64,000 nt of DNA, from assembly GCF_004343155.1 (NCBI RefSeq), contig NZ_SMDC01000007.1:124001-188000 (forward strand). The letters are read 5' to 3'. Both the position numbers and the translations under genes were made by a program. Under the pieces are notes generated by a model. The model worked only from the letters and a program-made list of their open reading frames with translations. It searched no databases and had not been told where the DNA came from. Origin of the DNA: Marichromatium gracile. GTDB lineage: Bacteria; Pseudomonadota; Gammaproteobacteria; Chromatiales; Chromatiaceae. Shown one piece after another: positions 1-9,158 of this stretch (the stretch's first letter is position 1; every line of letters starts with the position of its first letter).

Positions 1-1
1 C

Positions 2-1336
2 AGCTACGGTCTGCACACCGACTCCTCGCACCGCTTCGAGCGCGGCGTCGACCCCGAGCTGCAGCGCCAGGCGATCGAACGCGCCACCGCGCTGCTGCTG
101 GAGATCGCCGGCGGCACCCCCGGCCCGGTGGTCGAGGCGGTGGCCGAGTCGGCGCTGCCGCAACGCGCCGCGCTCACCCTGCGCGAGGCGCGGGTGGGGC
201 AGGTGCTCGGCGTCGTGCTGGAGCGCGAGACCATCGTCGACATCCTCGAGCGTCTCGGCATGACGCTCGAGACGGTCGAGGGTGGCTGGCGCGTCACCCC
301 GCCGAGCGCGCGTTTCGACCTGCTCCACGAGGTCGACCTGATCGCCGACATCGGGCGTATCTACGGCTACGACAACATCCCGGTGCGCCAGGCCACCACC
401 AACAGCGCCATGCGTCCGGTGCCCGAGGGCGCCTTCGAGACCGATCGCGCGCGACTCGCGCTGGTCGATCGCGGCTATCACGAGGTCATCACCTACAGCT
501 TCGTCGGCCCCGAGCTGCAGGCGCGCATCGACCCCGAGCGCGAGCCGCTGAAGCTCGCCAACCCGATCAGCAGCGAACTCTCCTGCATGCGCACCAGCCT
601 GTGGCCGGGTCTGCTGCAGTGCGCCCGCCACAACCAGGCGCGCCAGCAGGCGCGGGTGCGCATCTTCGAGAGCGGGCTGCGCTTCATCCCCGAGTCCGAG
701 GGACTGGCCCAGCGCGAGGCCATCGGTGGCCTCAGTCTCGGCGCGGTGGCGCCCGAGCAGTGGGGGCAGGGTGAGCGCGCCGCCGACTTCTTCGACCTCA
801 AGGCCGACGTCGAGGCGCTGCTCGCGCTCACCGGCGCGCCCGAGCGCTTCGCCTTCGTCGCCGCCGCGCATCCGGCGCTGCACCCAGGGCAGAGCGCGCG
901 CATCGACTGCGACGGCGCGCCGATCGGCTGGATCGGCATGCTCCACCCGGCGCTCGCCGCCGAACTCGACCTCGACGGCAACGCCTTCCTCTTCGAGCTT
1001 GAGCTGGCCCCGCTGGATCTTGGCGTCGCGCCGCGCTTCAGTCCGATCTCGCGCTTCCCCAGCATCCGCCGCGATCTCGCCATCGTGGTCGATGCCGAGG
1101 TCGACTTCGCCGCCGTCGCCGCCTGCGCCCGCGCCGCCGGCTCCGAGCTGCTGCGCGACCTGGTGCTGTTCGACGTCTATGCCGGCGACAACATCGAGAA
1201 AGGACGAAAAAGTCTGGCTTTGGGATTGATTTTACAGGCTTCTTCTCAGACACTTACCGAAGAAGTGATCGACGACGCAGTGGGCCGCATCCTGGCCCGG
1301 TTGACGTCCGAACTTGACGCACGATTGAGGGATTGA
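2..1336 (+). CDS. pheT: Phenylalanyl-tRNA synthetase beta subunit, 5'-truncated by window edge
   Basis: This is the C-terminal part (about 444 residues) of PheT, which with PheS charges tRNA-Phe in the cytoplasm. The reading frame is open from base 2, so the gene begins outside the window. The first residues ([14 protein letters not shown]) are the conserved B3/B4-region motif. The central part carries the B5-like segment ([22 protein letters not shown]), and the end matches the ferredoxin-fold anticodon-binding domain ([14 protein letters not shown], then [20 protein letters not shown]). The TGA stop lies 4 bases before ihfA, which is the usual pheST-ihfA arrangement in gammaproteobacteria. 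The family is normally about 790 residues, so roughly 345 are missing upstream. Identification is firm. Confidence 0.97.
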   Translation, partial: SYGLHTDSSHRFERGVDPELQRQAIERATALLLEIAGGTPGPVVEAVAESALPQRAALTLREARVGQVLGVVLERETIVDILERLGMTLETVEGGWRVTPPSARFDLLHEVDLIADIGRIYGYDNIPVRQATTNSAMRPVPEGAFETDRARLALVDRGYHEVITYSFVGPELQARIDPEREPLKLANPISSELSCMRTSLWPGLLQCARHNQARQQARVRIFESGLRFIPESEGLAQREAIGGLSLGAVAPEQWGQGERAADFFDLKADVEALLALTGAPERFAFVAAAHPALHPGQSARIDCDGAPIGWIGMLHPALAAELDLDGNAFLFELELAPLDLGVAPRFSPISRFPSIRRDLAIVVDAEVDFAAVAACARAAGSELLRDLVLFDVYAGDNIEKGRKSLALGLILQASSQTLTEEVIDDAVGRILARLTSELDARLRD

Positions 1337-1340
1337 CGGT

Positions 1341-1640
1341 ATGGCTTTGACCAAAGCCGACATGGCTGAACATCTGTTCGACGAACTGGGGCTCAACAAG
1401 CGCGAGGCCAAGGACATCGTCGAGATGTTCTTCGAGGAGATCCGTACCGCGCTCGAGCGCGGCGAACAGGTCAAGCTGTCCGGGTTCGGCAATTTCGATC
1501 TGCGCGAGAAGAAGGAGCGACCCGGCCGCAACCCCAAGACCGGGGAAGAGATCCCGATCACCGCGCGTCGCGTCGTCACCTTCCGTCCAGGCCAAAAGCT
1601 CAAATCGCGGGTGGAAGCCTATGCCGGAAACGAAAGGTAG
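1341..1640 (+). CDS. ihfA: Integration host factor alpha subunit
   Basis: A 99-residue HU/IHF-family protein, the usual length for IhfA. It starts [24 protein letters not shown] and has the DNA-bending arm region [27 protein letters not shown], including the proline-tipped beta arm. It would form a heterodimer with IhfB and bend DNA at nucleoid, promoter and recombination sites. It follows pheT by 4 bases and its last 20 bases overlap the next gene, so the three are probably co-transcribed. Placement directly after pheT supports IhfA over IhfB or HU. Confidence 0.97.
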   Translation: MALTKADMAEHLFDELGLNKREAKDIVEMFFEEIRTALERGEQVKLSGFGNFDLREKKERPGRNPKTGEEIPITARRVVTFRPGQKLKSRVEAYAGNER

Positions 1641-1995
1641 CGTCGGCAGCCAGGGGGAGGGCGAACTCCCGCCCATCCCCGGCAAGCGCTATTTCACCAT
1701 CGGTGAGGTCAGCGAGCTGTGCGGCGTCAAGCCGCACGTGCTGCGCTACTGGGAGCAGGAATTCCCCCAGCTCAAACCGGTGAAACGGCGCGGCAACCGC
1801 CGCTACTATCAGCGCCACGACGTGCTGATGGTGCGCCAGATCCGCAACCTGCTCTACGACCAGGGTTTCACCATCGGTGGCGCCCGTCAGCAGCTCAGCG
1901 GCGAGGGCGCGCGCAACGACCTCAACCAGACGCACCAACTGCTCCGGCAGATGCGTCTGGAACTCGAAGAGATCCTTCAGGTCCTGAGGCGTTGA
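1621..1995 (+). CDS. MerR-family transcriptional regulator
   Basis: A 124-residue protein with an N-terminal MerR winged helix ([30 protein letters not shown], then RRYYQRHDV) at about residues 20-90 and a short C-terminal coiled helix. There is no Cys cluster of the metal-sensing type. Genes like this follow ihfA in many gammaproteobacteria; the target is not known to me. The start codon lies inside ihfA (20-base overlap in another frame), suggesting translational coupling. The N-terminal 18 residues are low-complexity and poorly conserved in appearance, so a start a little downstream cannot be excluded. The stop codon overlaps the -35 element of the tRNA-Pro promoter. Confidence 0.9.
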   Translation: MPETKGSVGSQGEGELPPIPGKRYFTIGEVSELCGVKPHVLRYWEQEFPQLKPVKRRGNRRYYQRHDVLMVRQIRNLLYDQGFTIGGARQQLSGEGARNDLNQTHQLLRQMRLELEEILQVLRR

Positions 1996-2020
1996 CAAGA
2001 GACCGCTAGCCCGATATTAT
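1992..2020 (+). promoter_or_regulatory. Sigma-70-type promoter for tRNA-Pro
   Basis: TTGACA at 1992-1997 and TATTAT at 2015-2020 are separated by exactly 17 bases, and the tRNA begins 14 bases later. This is a near-consensus housekeeping promoter, giving the tRNA its own transcription start apart from the pheT operon. The region around the -10 also holds a small dyad (CCGATA-TTA-TATCGG). Confidence 0.8.
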
Positions 2021-2033
2021 ATCGGTCTCTTCA

Positions 2034-2112
<79 letters not shown>

Positions 2113-2120
2113 ATAGAAAA

Positions 2121-2153
2121 AAGCGGCTCTGCTTTGGCAGGGCCGCTTTTTTT
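2121..2153 (+). terminator. Rho-independent terminator of tRNA-Pro
   Basis: A 12-base-pair stem (AAGCGGCTCTGC / GCAGGGCCGCTT, one G-U-type mismatch) with a TTTG loop is followed by a run of T residues. It lies 10 bases after the tRNA and should end its transcript before the island genes. Confidence 0.9.
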
Positions 2154-2249
2154 GTGTCTGTAATTCCTGCGCTTGTGGTTTGTCTCCCTGATCGGCCGGA
2201 GGCTGCGTTAACATCTGTCGCGTGTCCATACGCTCAGGAGTTGATTCCG

Positions 2250-2549
2250 GTGTCGGAAATTCCGCTTTCGAAGACGCTTGCCTGCCTGCGCCAAGAGTTG
2301 CGCGCCGCTCAGCAAGAGGCCGAGCAGTCGGGTGATGTCTGGTTCCTCGTCGAAGAACTCGAGCTGGAGCTGCAGGTCGTCGTCTCACAACAGGGGGATG
2401 GCAAGGTCGGCTTTTCTCTGCTCGGCTTTGAGGCTGGTGGCGGCGGTGGGGCAAGCAAAGAAACCGTTCAAAAGATTCGCTTGAAACTCGGGCCGCGAGG
2501 GGCGGACAAGGAAAAGCGTTTGTTCACGAGCGATGAAGGAGAGATGTAA
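2250..2549 (+). CDS. Trypco2-like (trypsin-co-occurring domain) small protein
   Basis: A 99-residue protein with a predicted alpha helix (SKTLACLRQELRAAQQEAE) and a beta-strand segment (VWFLVEELELELQVVV, then GKVGFSLLGFEAGGG). This matches my recollection of the trypco2 domain, found with trypsin-like peptidases in bacterial conflict systems, where it is thought to interact with or regulate the protease. GTG at 2250 is chosen because CAGGAG lies 10 bases upstream; an upstream GTG at 2154 would fall in the tRNA terminator. It precedes the protease gene by 89 bases on the same strand, which supports the assignment. The function is inferred from family and context only. Confidence 0.75.
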   Translation: MSEIPLSKTLACLRQELRAAQQEAEQSGDVWFLVEELELELQVVVSQQGDGKVGFSLLGFEAGGGGGASKETVQKIRLKLGPRGADKEKRLFTSDEGEM

Positions 2550-2638
2550 AGGCTTGACTCGGACGCATGACAGACCGGATGAGGCAGGGAAAGCCTCAAT
2601 GTGACGGCTGCTCGTGACAAGCCTTGGAGACGGTTAGC

Positions 2639-4387
2639 ATGGATGTTCGGTATTTCGTGAGGATTGAGGTTCCGACGTTTCGCAATGGGACGGAAGATGG
2701 TGGCGGCACCTACGGTGCCACCGGAACCGGCTATCCCGTGGGCCGGGACTTGATTCTGACGGCTCTGCATGTAGTGAAGAGAAAAAATCGGGACGACCGC
2801 TATCCCATCAGGATCCGCTGGGTTTGTTTCCCTGAATTTGGCGAAGGTGGCCGTGTCGAGTTGGATTCAAACGATGCGGTAGCCATTGCATATCCAGCCA
2901 AGAATGAGGCAGAGCAAAACGACGACGGTATTGCCTTGTTGCGCTGCCCGAGCCGTCCCCCCGAAGTGAAAGTGCCTTCCTGGGCTTGGTCTCGTATCCC
3001 ACTGGATGATAAATCTTATCGAAGCATCGGGTATCCTTCAGCGACTGAGTTGAAAGTCCCTGATACGAATGCTCCAAAGCCAACGCAGAATGTCTTCAAA
3101 GGCGAGATCCGCGTCAGCGCAGAGCGGTGTTTTGAAATCACGGATCCGAGCGATCCAAAGACCGCTGAGGGCTGGCAAGGTGCCTCTGGGATGCCGATCT
3201 TTGTTGGCGATAAGATCGTCGGTGTCTTGAGTGCCTGCCTCAGTCAAGTTAACGCAAAGGGTCACGCCATCCCGATCGCGCCGTTGCTGAATGATCCAGC
3301 TTTCAAAGCGCTGTTTGAAGATGAATCACTATTTGATGAGCATTGGAATGGTCAGCGTGAAAAGACGCGTGATGAGGTGGCGAGAATTCTGCGTGGATCT
3401 CCGATGCTGCTTGAGCAGATGCTCCATGAGCTTGATCGGCTGCCCAGCTCGGCAAGCAATGATCAGCATCCAGCGCGGATTGCCTCTCGTTTGCTTGGGA
3501 TCGATGAGCGCGAGCGATCCGATGGTGATGTCGGCAAGTCGGCGAAAGATGCCTTTGCTAACTTTAATAAGTTGATTACGTCGGTCTACCATGCGCTCAG
3601 ACGCGAGCAAAGAGACCCTGGTAGATCCAGGGCCGCCGAGGATGCGCTTGACGCACTGCTCGCCGTTACGCTCTACAGCATGCCCGTGCTCTACGATCCT
3701 CACCAAGCGAGATCGGCCTACGTGTCGGCGACACGGGCCGAGCTTGTCGAACTACCGGCTGCGCTCTATGCGGTGGCAGAGCTTATGATCGCCACGGCGG
3801 AGGGGCGTAAGGCTGCTTTTCAACGCCTATCTGATCCTAATGAAAGAGACGTGCGTGGACTGGCGTGTTTGAGTATCCATGTGCCCGAATTGGGAATCGA
3901 CGCGACGCAGGAGAAATACTGCGAGCGGATGGATATGCACCTCGGACGCAAAGTGATGTCTTCCGAGCTGTTCGAAAAAGCGATGTATTCCGAGCCGTTC
4001 GAAAAGGATGAGTTTTTGAAAGATTGCCACCAATTTTTAAAGCACTTCTACCCGAAAGGACGGCCAATCAGGGGGCAGACTAAGGAAGATCGTCACGCTG
4101 ATGAGTGCCGTGGAATCAACCATAATCTCGGTCAGTGGAGCGATCTCAATAGAGAGACTCACAAGCTTTACACCGTTTTTCGCCCAGACGGCCCGCAGGA
4201 ATATAAGGAGATGTATGAGACCGCCAAGATTCTGGAAAGCCGTTACTCTAATCTGCGGATTATCTTTCTGACCGCCTATAGCGATAGCGGCCAGCGCGGG
4301 AACCACGCATGGGATGACGAGGCCGAAAGGCTGGACGCCCTGATCAAACTTCTTCCCCTGCGCACTGTTTCAAAAAGAGATGTTTGA
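2639..4387 (+). CDS. Trypsin-like serine protease with large C-terminal alpha-helical region
   Basis: A 582-residue protein. The N-terminal 215 residues are a chymotrypsin-fold protease with a complete triad: His44 (LILTALHVV), Asp96 (NDDGIALL) and Ser183 (GWQGASGMP). There is no signal peptide, so it should act in the cytoplasm. Residues 230-582 are mostly helical and I do not recognise them; they may be an effector-associated or sensor region (for example CRGINHNLGQWSDLN near residue 490). ATG at 2639 is preferred over TTG at 2624 because the upstream bases TGGAGA form a fitting ribosome site. The gene is about 50-55% GC against near 68% for the core genes, suggesting transfer. It ends 3 bases before the MoxR gene. 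In such systems the protease is expected to be the toxic effector, held inactive by partners. Confidence 0.85.
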   Translation: MDVRYFVRIEVPTFRNGTEDGGGTYGATGTGYPVGRDLILTALHVVKRKNRDDRYPIRIRWVCFPEFGEGGRVELDSNDAVAIAYPAKNEAEQNDDGIALLRCPSRPPEVKVPSWAWSRIPLDDKSYRSIGYPSATELKVPDTNAPKPTQNVFKGEIRVSAERCFEITDPSDPKTAEGWQGASGMPIFVGDKIVGVLSACLSQVNAKGHAIPIAPLLNDPAFKALFEDESLFDEHWNGQREKTRDEVARILRGSPMLLEQMLHELDRLPSSASNDQHPARIASRLLGIDERERSDGDVGKSAKDAFANFNKLITSVYHALRREQRDPGRSRAAEDALDALLAVTLYSMPVLYDPHQARSAYVSATRAELVELPAALYAVAELMIATAEGRKAAFQRLSDPNERDVRGLACLSIHVPELGIDATQEKYCERMDMHLGRKVMSSELFEKAMYSEPFEKDEFLKDCHQFLKHFYPKGRPIRGQTKEDRHADECRGINHNLGQWSDLNRETHKLYTVFRPDGPQEYKEMYETAKILESRYSNLRIIFLTAYSDSGQRGNHAWDDEAERLDALIKLLPLRTVSKRDV

Positions 4388-4390
4388 CCC

Positions 4391-5485
4391 ATGATGCCTC
4401 TGGACCTCAAAGAAGGAAGCCAAGTTACGTTGCCGGCCGAGGCTGCAGGGGAACAGGAGCGTGTCCATGTCTTCAGCCAATGGGAGGTCGATGCCGTCAA
4501 TGCCGCCTTGGGTGCCGGTCGGCCTTTGCTGGTGCGGGGGGAGCCTGGAATCGGCAAGACACAGCTCGCCGAAGCGGTTGCTGCTCAATCCGGGCGCGTT
4601 CTGCTGCCGTTTGCGGTAGATGCTCGTAGTGAGTCTCGCGATCTGCTCTGGCACCTGGATACCGTTCAGCGTTTGGCCGACGCGCAGTTGCTTGGTGCCG
4701 CACGTGAGCTGCTGCCCGTATCCCGAAGTCAGGACGAAAACAAACAGACGACTCAGGGCGAGCCCTGCCGTCACGATCGCATTGATGAGCTGTTGGGTGG
4801 CCTGCGCGAGATATTGGCACTGGAGAACTATCTGCGTCCTGGCCCTCTCTGGTGGGCCTTCGACTGGGAAAACGCCCGTATCCAGGCCGAAAAAGTCCAC
4901 GTTGCACCGCCGAGTCTCAGCAAGCCGACCGCTGGCTGTTTGGTTCTGATCGACGAGATCGATAAGGCTGAAAGTGATTTTCCGAACGGCCTCCTTGAGG
5001 CCTTGGGCAGCCGACGGTTCACGCCCTGGGGGCGAGTCAACGCCGTGACGGCGCAAGATGAGCCGCCGCTGGTGATCATCACGACCAATGAAGAGCGCGC
5101 CTTGCCCGATGCCTTCGTCCGTCGCTGCCTGGTGCTGCACCTGACCTTGCCCGATCATCCCAACGGCTTGATCCAGCACTTGGTCGAGCGTGGACAGGCC
5201 CACTTCCCGGACGCGGATGAGTCTGTGCTGCGCCAGGCGGCCGCCATGCTCGTCGAGGATCGCAGTCACGCCGACGCCAATCAGTGGTTCCCGTTGCCCG
5301 GTCAGGCGGAGTATCTGGACTTGCTACGCGCTGTCATGGCCTTGAAGAACACTCCCGAGGCACAGTGCGCTTGCCTGGTCGAGCTTCGTCGCTACGTCTT
5401 GATGAAGCACCCAGAGGCGGCGCGTGCCGCGCCGGATCCGAGCACGCGGAGCAGCAATGATGAAGCGGCGCTCGCCTCCGACTGA
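4391..5485 (+). CDS. MoxR-family AAA+ ATPase
   Basis: A 364-residue AAA+ protein with Walker A GEPGIGKT (about residues 50-57), Walker B LVLIDEID (about 175-182), sensor-1 region LVIITTNEE, and an arginine-finger region ALPDAFVRRC. MoxR ATPases work with vWA-domain proteins as NTP-driven switches. Here a vWA-like protein is encoded immediately downstream, overlapping by 29 bases, and the protease ends 3 bases upstream. That gives a tight protease-MoxR-vWA operon. It probably acts in the cytoplasm as the signalling ATPase of the conflict module. Either of two consecutive ATG codons could start it. Confidence 0.9.
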   Translation: MMPLDLKEGSQVTLPAEAAGEQERVHVFSQWEVDAVNAALGAGRPLLVRGEPGIGKTQLAEAVAAQSGRVLLPFAVDARSESRDLLWHLDTVQRLADAQLLGAARELLPVSRSQDENKQTTQGEPCRHDRIDELLGGLREILALENYLRPGPLWWAFDWENARIQAEKVHVAPPSLSKPTAGCLVLIDEIDKAESDFPNGLLEALGSRRFTPWGRVNAVTAQDEPPLVIITTNEERALPDAFVRRCLVLHLTLPDHPNGLIQHLVERGQAHFPDADESVLRQAAAMLVEDRSHADANQWFPLPGQAEYLDLLRAVMALKNTPEAQCACLVELRRYVLMKHPEAARAAPDPSTRSSNDEAALASD

Positions 5486-8400
5486 AAACTCCGCGTGCTC
5501 TGGCGCTGAGCCCGCTGATATTCCACGCCTTCGTCTCGGGGCACAGTGCTCCCGAGCCGATCTGCTCTTGGCCCTGGCGCGCGATGCGGAGCAGGGCGCG
5601 GCGATGGCGCGGTTGCTGGGCTATGATCGGCGCCCGGACGAGCCAGCGAACGCCGTGTTATCGGGCGCGGAGAAGGTTAAGTCATTCACATTCACCGCGT
5701 CCTCGGACAGTCGTTCCGCCTTGCCCGAAATCGCCGCAACGGCACGGCAGCCCGCATCCTATTGGTTGCCGGTACAGCTCACTCCGCGTCTCGAACGCGA
5801 GCGACTTCCCGTGGTCGAGAGCCCAGTGCCACGAGCCCCACGGACAGATAAGCCCCCGATTGCCCCCCTCCTGGCCCCCTGGCGTGAGCTACGCACCCGG
5901 CTTCAGCCGCGACTTCGGCAGGGCCGAGAGGGCAGGGAGGTGGATGTGGAGCGGTTGGTCAAGTGTCTGAGTCAAGCACATCACATCGAGCGCATCCCCA
6001 GACGCATGCAGCCCTGTCGGCGACCGGTGTTGCTGATCCTGGCCGACCGGAGCGAGCATTTGGTGCCTTACTGGAGAGATCAGGAAGCACTCATCGAGCA
6101 GCTGGCGCATGAGGCGCCTCATAACAGCCTGCGACTGGCTCCGGTCCATGAAACGCGCGATCCGCCTCGGGTGGATGAGCCCGGGGCCGCGTCCGCGTTG
6201 CCGTCAGGCAGTCTCGTCCTGTTGCTCGGGGATCTCGGGTGTCTGCGCGGACGGGATCGCATGCGTGAGCGCCAATGGCTGGCCTATGCCCGCCACCTGC
6301 GGCAGGCGGGCGTCACCCCGCTGGCATTGTTGCCCTGTGCGCCCCGGCGCTGTCCGGCTACCCTCAGACAGGCTTGGAAGGCCCTGCCGTGGGAGCAACC
6401 GCGAGCGAAGACGACACCTGCCTCATCGTCTCCGTCAACATCGCCGCTGGAGCAGTTGCTGCCGCTTCTTGCGGCGGCGATTCGGCTCGAACCCGGCTTC
6501 GTGCGTGCGGCGCGGTATCTGCTTCCCGAGGGGCGTCGCGACGCCGGGCTGGAGTCCGACGTTTGGCAGCATCCGCACATCTGCAGTACGCACAGCGATG
6601 CGGCCAGTTGGGATCCGACGCAGCTTAATCGCTGGCGTGCCCGGTTCGATGTCCTCGACCCGCCGACCCGCGAGCGCCTGCTGACGTTGCAAAAGACCTG
6701 GCGCATGCACCTTCCCGGCGAGATCTGGTTCGAGGAGCTGCTGAGTCTGCCGCCCTCAACCAGACAGCTTGAGGCAGTACGTGCGGACGCCTCTCTGGCC
6801 GAGCACTTCTATATCCAGCTCAGTGCCGAAGCGCGCTCGGAGGATGCGGCGGCGCTCTCGAAGGGAGCGCCGAGCTGGTATCAGCGCAGCCGTCGTCGCC
6901 TCAGTGACCACGCCTATAACGGTCAGGTTGGGCAAGCACTGCATCAGCTCACGGCCCATTGGGATCCGGAAGATCCAGAGTACCGAGACAAGCCGGGTTA
7001 CGACCCACGGTATGGTCGTTCCAATCCGCAAGAGGAGTGGCGCTGTGCCGTTCGCCAGATCGGGCCGCATCTGAATGTTTCGCGGGAGCGTGTGGCGGTT
7101 TCTTCGGGCAGTCCTTTGGGCGAGCTACACACCGGCAACGGCGAGATCAAGGTCGAGCGGTACGACAAGCGACCGCTCGGGTTTTGGGAAAACGGTGCCC
7201 CCCCTCCGCCCTGGGCCACCGACTGGGGCTGGGACGTCTACGGTGCCTGGGTGGAATTCGCGATCGAGGACAAGACCGGTCAGCCGGTCACCCAGCGCAT
7301 GCGCTGGATCGAGCCGGGGCGCTTTTGGATGGGGTCGCCGGTGGGCGAGCCAGAGCGCCGCAACAATGAAGGACCGCGGCATGAGGTGACGATTCAGGAG
7401 GGCTTCTGGCTGTTCGAGACCGCTTGTACCCAAGCCCTGTGGGAGGCGGTGACGGGCGAGAATCCGAGCCGTTTCCAAGGTCCGGAGCGTCCGGTGGAGC
7501 AGGTGAGCTGGAATCAGGTTCAAGGCTTCATCGAGACGATCAATGCCCGCCTGCCGGGACTGGCGTTGAGCCTGCCGAGCGAGGCGCAGTGGGAGTATGC
7601 GTGTCGGGCGGGGAGCGATACGGCCTTCAGTTTCGGCGAGACCATCACCCCCGAGCAGGTCAACTACGCTGGCAATCATCAGGGGACCGTCCCGGTCAAG
7701 GCATTGCCTCCAAACGGTTGGGGGCTCTACCAGATGCACGGCAATGTTGACGAATGGGTGCAGGACGCTTGGCACAGCACTTACAAAGGTGCGCCTAAAG
7801 ACGGCTCGGCCTGGGAGTCCGCCGAATCCGGCGCGCTGCGGGTGATCCGCGGGGGCGGCTGGAGCAGCGCTGCGCGGTTCTGTCGTTCCGCCTACCGCGA
7901 CAGGGACAGGCCCGACGACCGCAGCAGCAACCTTGGCTTCCGGTGCGCCCGAGTTCAGGTCCGTGAGTCAGGCACGCCGGAGGCAGAGCGAGTGGAGCTG
8001 GCGCGACCCGGCCCGCGGAGCGGATCAGGCCGGGGCGAGATGGCTCCGTCTCGCGCAGCCGGGCAGGGGCACGTCAAACCGCAATTGTTGCGACTCGACA
8101 TCGCCGCTTCGGACTCGGCTGAACTGCCGGATGCGTCGGGGCTGGAGATCCGCTCCGATCGCGAGGTCCTGCGCTTGCAGCGCTGCGCCAAGCCAGCCTG
8201 GGCCAGCGCCATGGGGCGCGATCGCTTTGGTCTCTGGGCCGAGATCCCGATCGAGCCGGTATCACCCAATAAAGCGCCGCAAGCAGTTCCCGAGAACGTG
8301 TCGAAGCCCGTCATCCAGCGTCTTCGCTGGATTCCGCCCGGTCGCTTCCTGATGGGCTCGCCGGAGGACGAACCGGGGCGTTGGGGCACCGAGGGGCCTC

Positions 8401-8987
8401 AACATTCAGTGACCGTCGGTCAGGGCTTCTGGCTGTTCGACACCCCCTGTACCCAGGCGCTATGGGTGGCCCTGGGTTTGGAGAATCCGAGCCGCTTTCA
8501 GGACCCGGCGCTGCCGGTGGAGCAGGTGAGTTGGGACGAGGTTCAGCAGGAGTTTTTACCGGCGCTGAACGAGCGCATTCCGGGCTTCATCTTGCCGAGC
8601 GAGGCGCAATGGGAGTATGCCTGTCGGGCGGGGAGCGATACGGCCTTCAGCTTTGGCGAGACCATCACCCCGGAGCAGGCCAATTACGGTCGCAGCCAGA
8701 AGGAGACCATCCCGGTTAAGGCGCTGGCCCCAAACGGTTGGGGCCTCTACCAGATGCATGGCAATGTTGACGAATGGGTGCAGGACGCTTGGCACGGCAC
8801 TTACGAAGGTGCGCCTAAAGATGGTTCGGCTTGGGAGTCCGCTGAACCCGGCGCGAGTCGGGTGATCCGCGGGGGCTCCTGGGACGTCACTGCGGGGAGC
8901 TGTCGTTCCGCCTTCCGCCTCAGGTACGGGCCCGGCCGCCGCTACAACAACCTTGGCTTCCGGTGCGCCCGAGTTCAGGTCTTGTGA
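5457..8987 (+). CDS. vWA-like protein fused to two DGR-type FGE-sulfatase domains
   Basis: A 1176-residue protein. Residues 185-320 look like a degenerate vWA/Rossmann domain: RPVLLILADRSEHL gives a partial MIDAS (D-x-S), followed by SGSLVLLLGDLG. Residues 330-540 are helical. Then come two copies of a unit made of a short WA-x-D-x-G/W motif and an FGE/C-type-lectin-fold domain: copy 1 at about 590-834, copy 2 at about 915-1176. Each FGE copy ends in a hypervariable segment of the RGGxWxxxA-CRSAxRxR-P-LGFRCARVQ type. The copies are about 1020 bases apart and nearly identical in sequence before the variable segment, so this is a recent tandem duplication. Copy 1 reads through the former stop into hairpin DNA. 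ATG 5457 or 5460 is chosen because CGGAG lies 6 bases upstream; both overlap the MoxR gene. Likely role: antigen- or ligand-sensing arm of the MoxR/protease module (inference). Confidence 0.85.
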   Translation: MMKRRSPPTENSACSGAEPADIPRLRLGAQCSRADLLLALARDAEQGAAMARLLGYDRRPDEPANAVLSGAEKVKSFTFTASSDSRSALPEIAATARQPASYWLPVQLTPRLERERLPVVESPVPRAPRTDKPPIAPLLAPWRELRTRLQPRLRQGREGREVDVERLVKCLSQAHHIERIPRRMQPCRRPVLLILADRSEHLVPYWRDQEALIEQLAHEAPHNSLRLAPVHETRDPPRVDEPGAASALPSGSLVLLLGDLGCLRGRDRMRERQWLAYARHLRQAGVTPLALLPCAPRRCPATLRQAWKALPWEQPRAKTTPASSSPSTSPLEQLLPLLAAAIRLEPGFVRAARYLLPEGRRDAGLESDVWQHPHICSTHSDAASWDPTQLNRWRARFDVLDPPTRERLLTLQKTWRMHLPGEIWFEELLSLPPSTRQLEAVRADASLAEHFYIQLSAEARSEDAAALSKGAPSWYQRSRRRLSDHAYNGQVGQALHQLTAHWDPEDPEYRDKPGYDPRYGRSNPQEEWRCAVRQIGPHLNVSRERVAVSSGSPLGELHTGNGEIKVERYDKRPLGFWENGAPPPPWATDWGWDVYGAWVEFAIEDKTGQPVTQRMRWIEPGRFWMGSPVGEPERRNNEGPRHEVTIQEGFWLFETACTQALWEAVTGENPSRFQGPERPVEQVSWNQVQGFIETINARLPGLALSLPSEAQWEYACRAGSDTAFSFGETITPEQVNYAGNHQGTVPVKALPPNGWGLYQMHGNVDEWVQDAWHSTYKGAPKDGSAWESAESGALRVIRGGGWSSAARFCRSAYRDRDRPDDRSSNLGFRCARVQVRESGTPEAERVELARPGPRSGSGRGEMAPSRAAGQGHVKPQLLRLDIAASDSAELPDASGLEIRSDREVLRLQRCAKPAWASAMGRDRFGLWAEIPIEPVSPNKAPQAVPENVSKPVIQRLRWIPPGRFLMGSPEDEPGRWGTEGPQHSVTVGQGFWLFDTPCTQALWVALGLENPSRFQDPALPVEQVSWDEVQQEFLPALNERIPGFILPSEAQWEYACRAGSDTAFSFGETITPEQANYGRSQKETIPVKALAPNGWGLYQMHGNVDEWVQDAWHGTYEGAPKDGSAWESAEPGASRVIRGGSWDVTAGSCRSAFRLRYGPGRRYNNLGFRCARVQVL
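7839..7958 (+). repeat. DGR variable repeat VR1 (internal)
   Basis: Forty codons that align without gaps to VR2 and VR3. Across the three copies 27 columns vary, 25 of them at codon positions 1 or 2, while the rest (including the last 27 bases apart from one) are fixed. Adenine is seen in one or more copies at 17 of the 27 columns. That is the pattern made by adenine-directed mutagenesis of AAC-rich codons. The encoded segment is the end of the first FGE domain. Confidence 0.8.
8007..8034 (+). other. Post-VR hairpin H1 (now inside coding sequence)
   Basis: Arms CCCGGCC and GGCCGGG enclose the 14-base loop CGCGGAGCGGATCA, which is identical in H2 and H3. Partial outer pairing remains (GCGAG and GGAGC upstream; GCTCC and CTCGC downstream). 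It lies about 49 bases after VR1. Because the stop codon after VR1 is lost, this copy is translated as linker between the two FGE domains. Confidence 0.7.
8859..8978 (+). repeat. DGR variable repeat VR2 (C-terminal of fusion protein)
   Basis: Same 120-base frame as VR1, offset by exactly 1020 bases, ending three codons before the TGA stop. It encodes RVIRGGSWDVTAGSCRSAF and the following LGFRCARVQ end. The 98 bases before it differ from the VR1 flank mainly at third codon positions, the opposite of the pattern inside the repeats. This argues for targeted mutagenesis rather than ordinary drift. Confidence 0.82.
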
Positions 8988-9013
8988 GCCAGGCGAGGAT
9001 TAGGAAGAGCGGA

Positions 9014-9079
9014 GCGAGGGGGCGCGGCCTGGACCGGCCCGCGGAGCGGATCAGGCCGGGCCTGGCCGCGCCTCCTCGC
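9014..9079 (+). other. Post-VR hairpin H2
   Basis: A long imperfect hairpin. The outer arms are 16 bases (9014-9029 with 9064-9079, one mismatch), and the inner arms CCGGCC/GGCCGG enclose the invariant loop CGCGGAGCGGATCA. It lies about 35 bases after the VR2 gene's stop. The position just 3' of a variable repeat matches the hairpin/cruciform element of known DGR targets that assists mutagenic homing. It is followed at 9088-9102 by GGCCAGGGATGGCCT, also present after H3. Confidence 0.75.
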
Positions 9080-9158
9080 GCAGCGATGGCCAGGGATGGC
9101 CTGCTCCGACAACAGACGCCCGGTGTGCGCGCCCGCTCGCTAACCGGAGGCATCTTGT

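Noticed and set aside
2154-2249. Longer N-terminus for the trypco2-like protein from GTG 2154.
   Set aside because: It would begin within the T-run of the tRNA terminator and adds residues without family character; GTG 2250 has a ribosome site.
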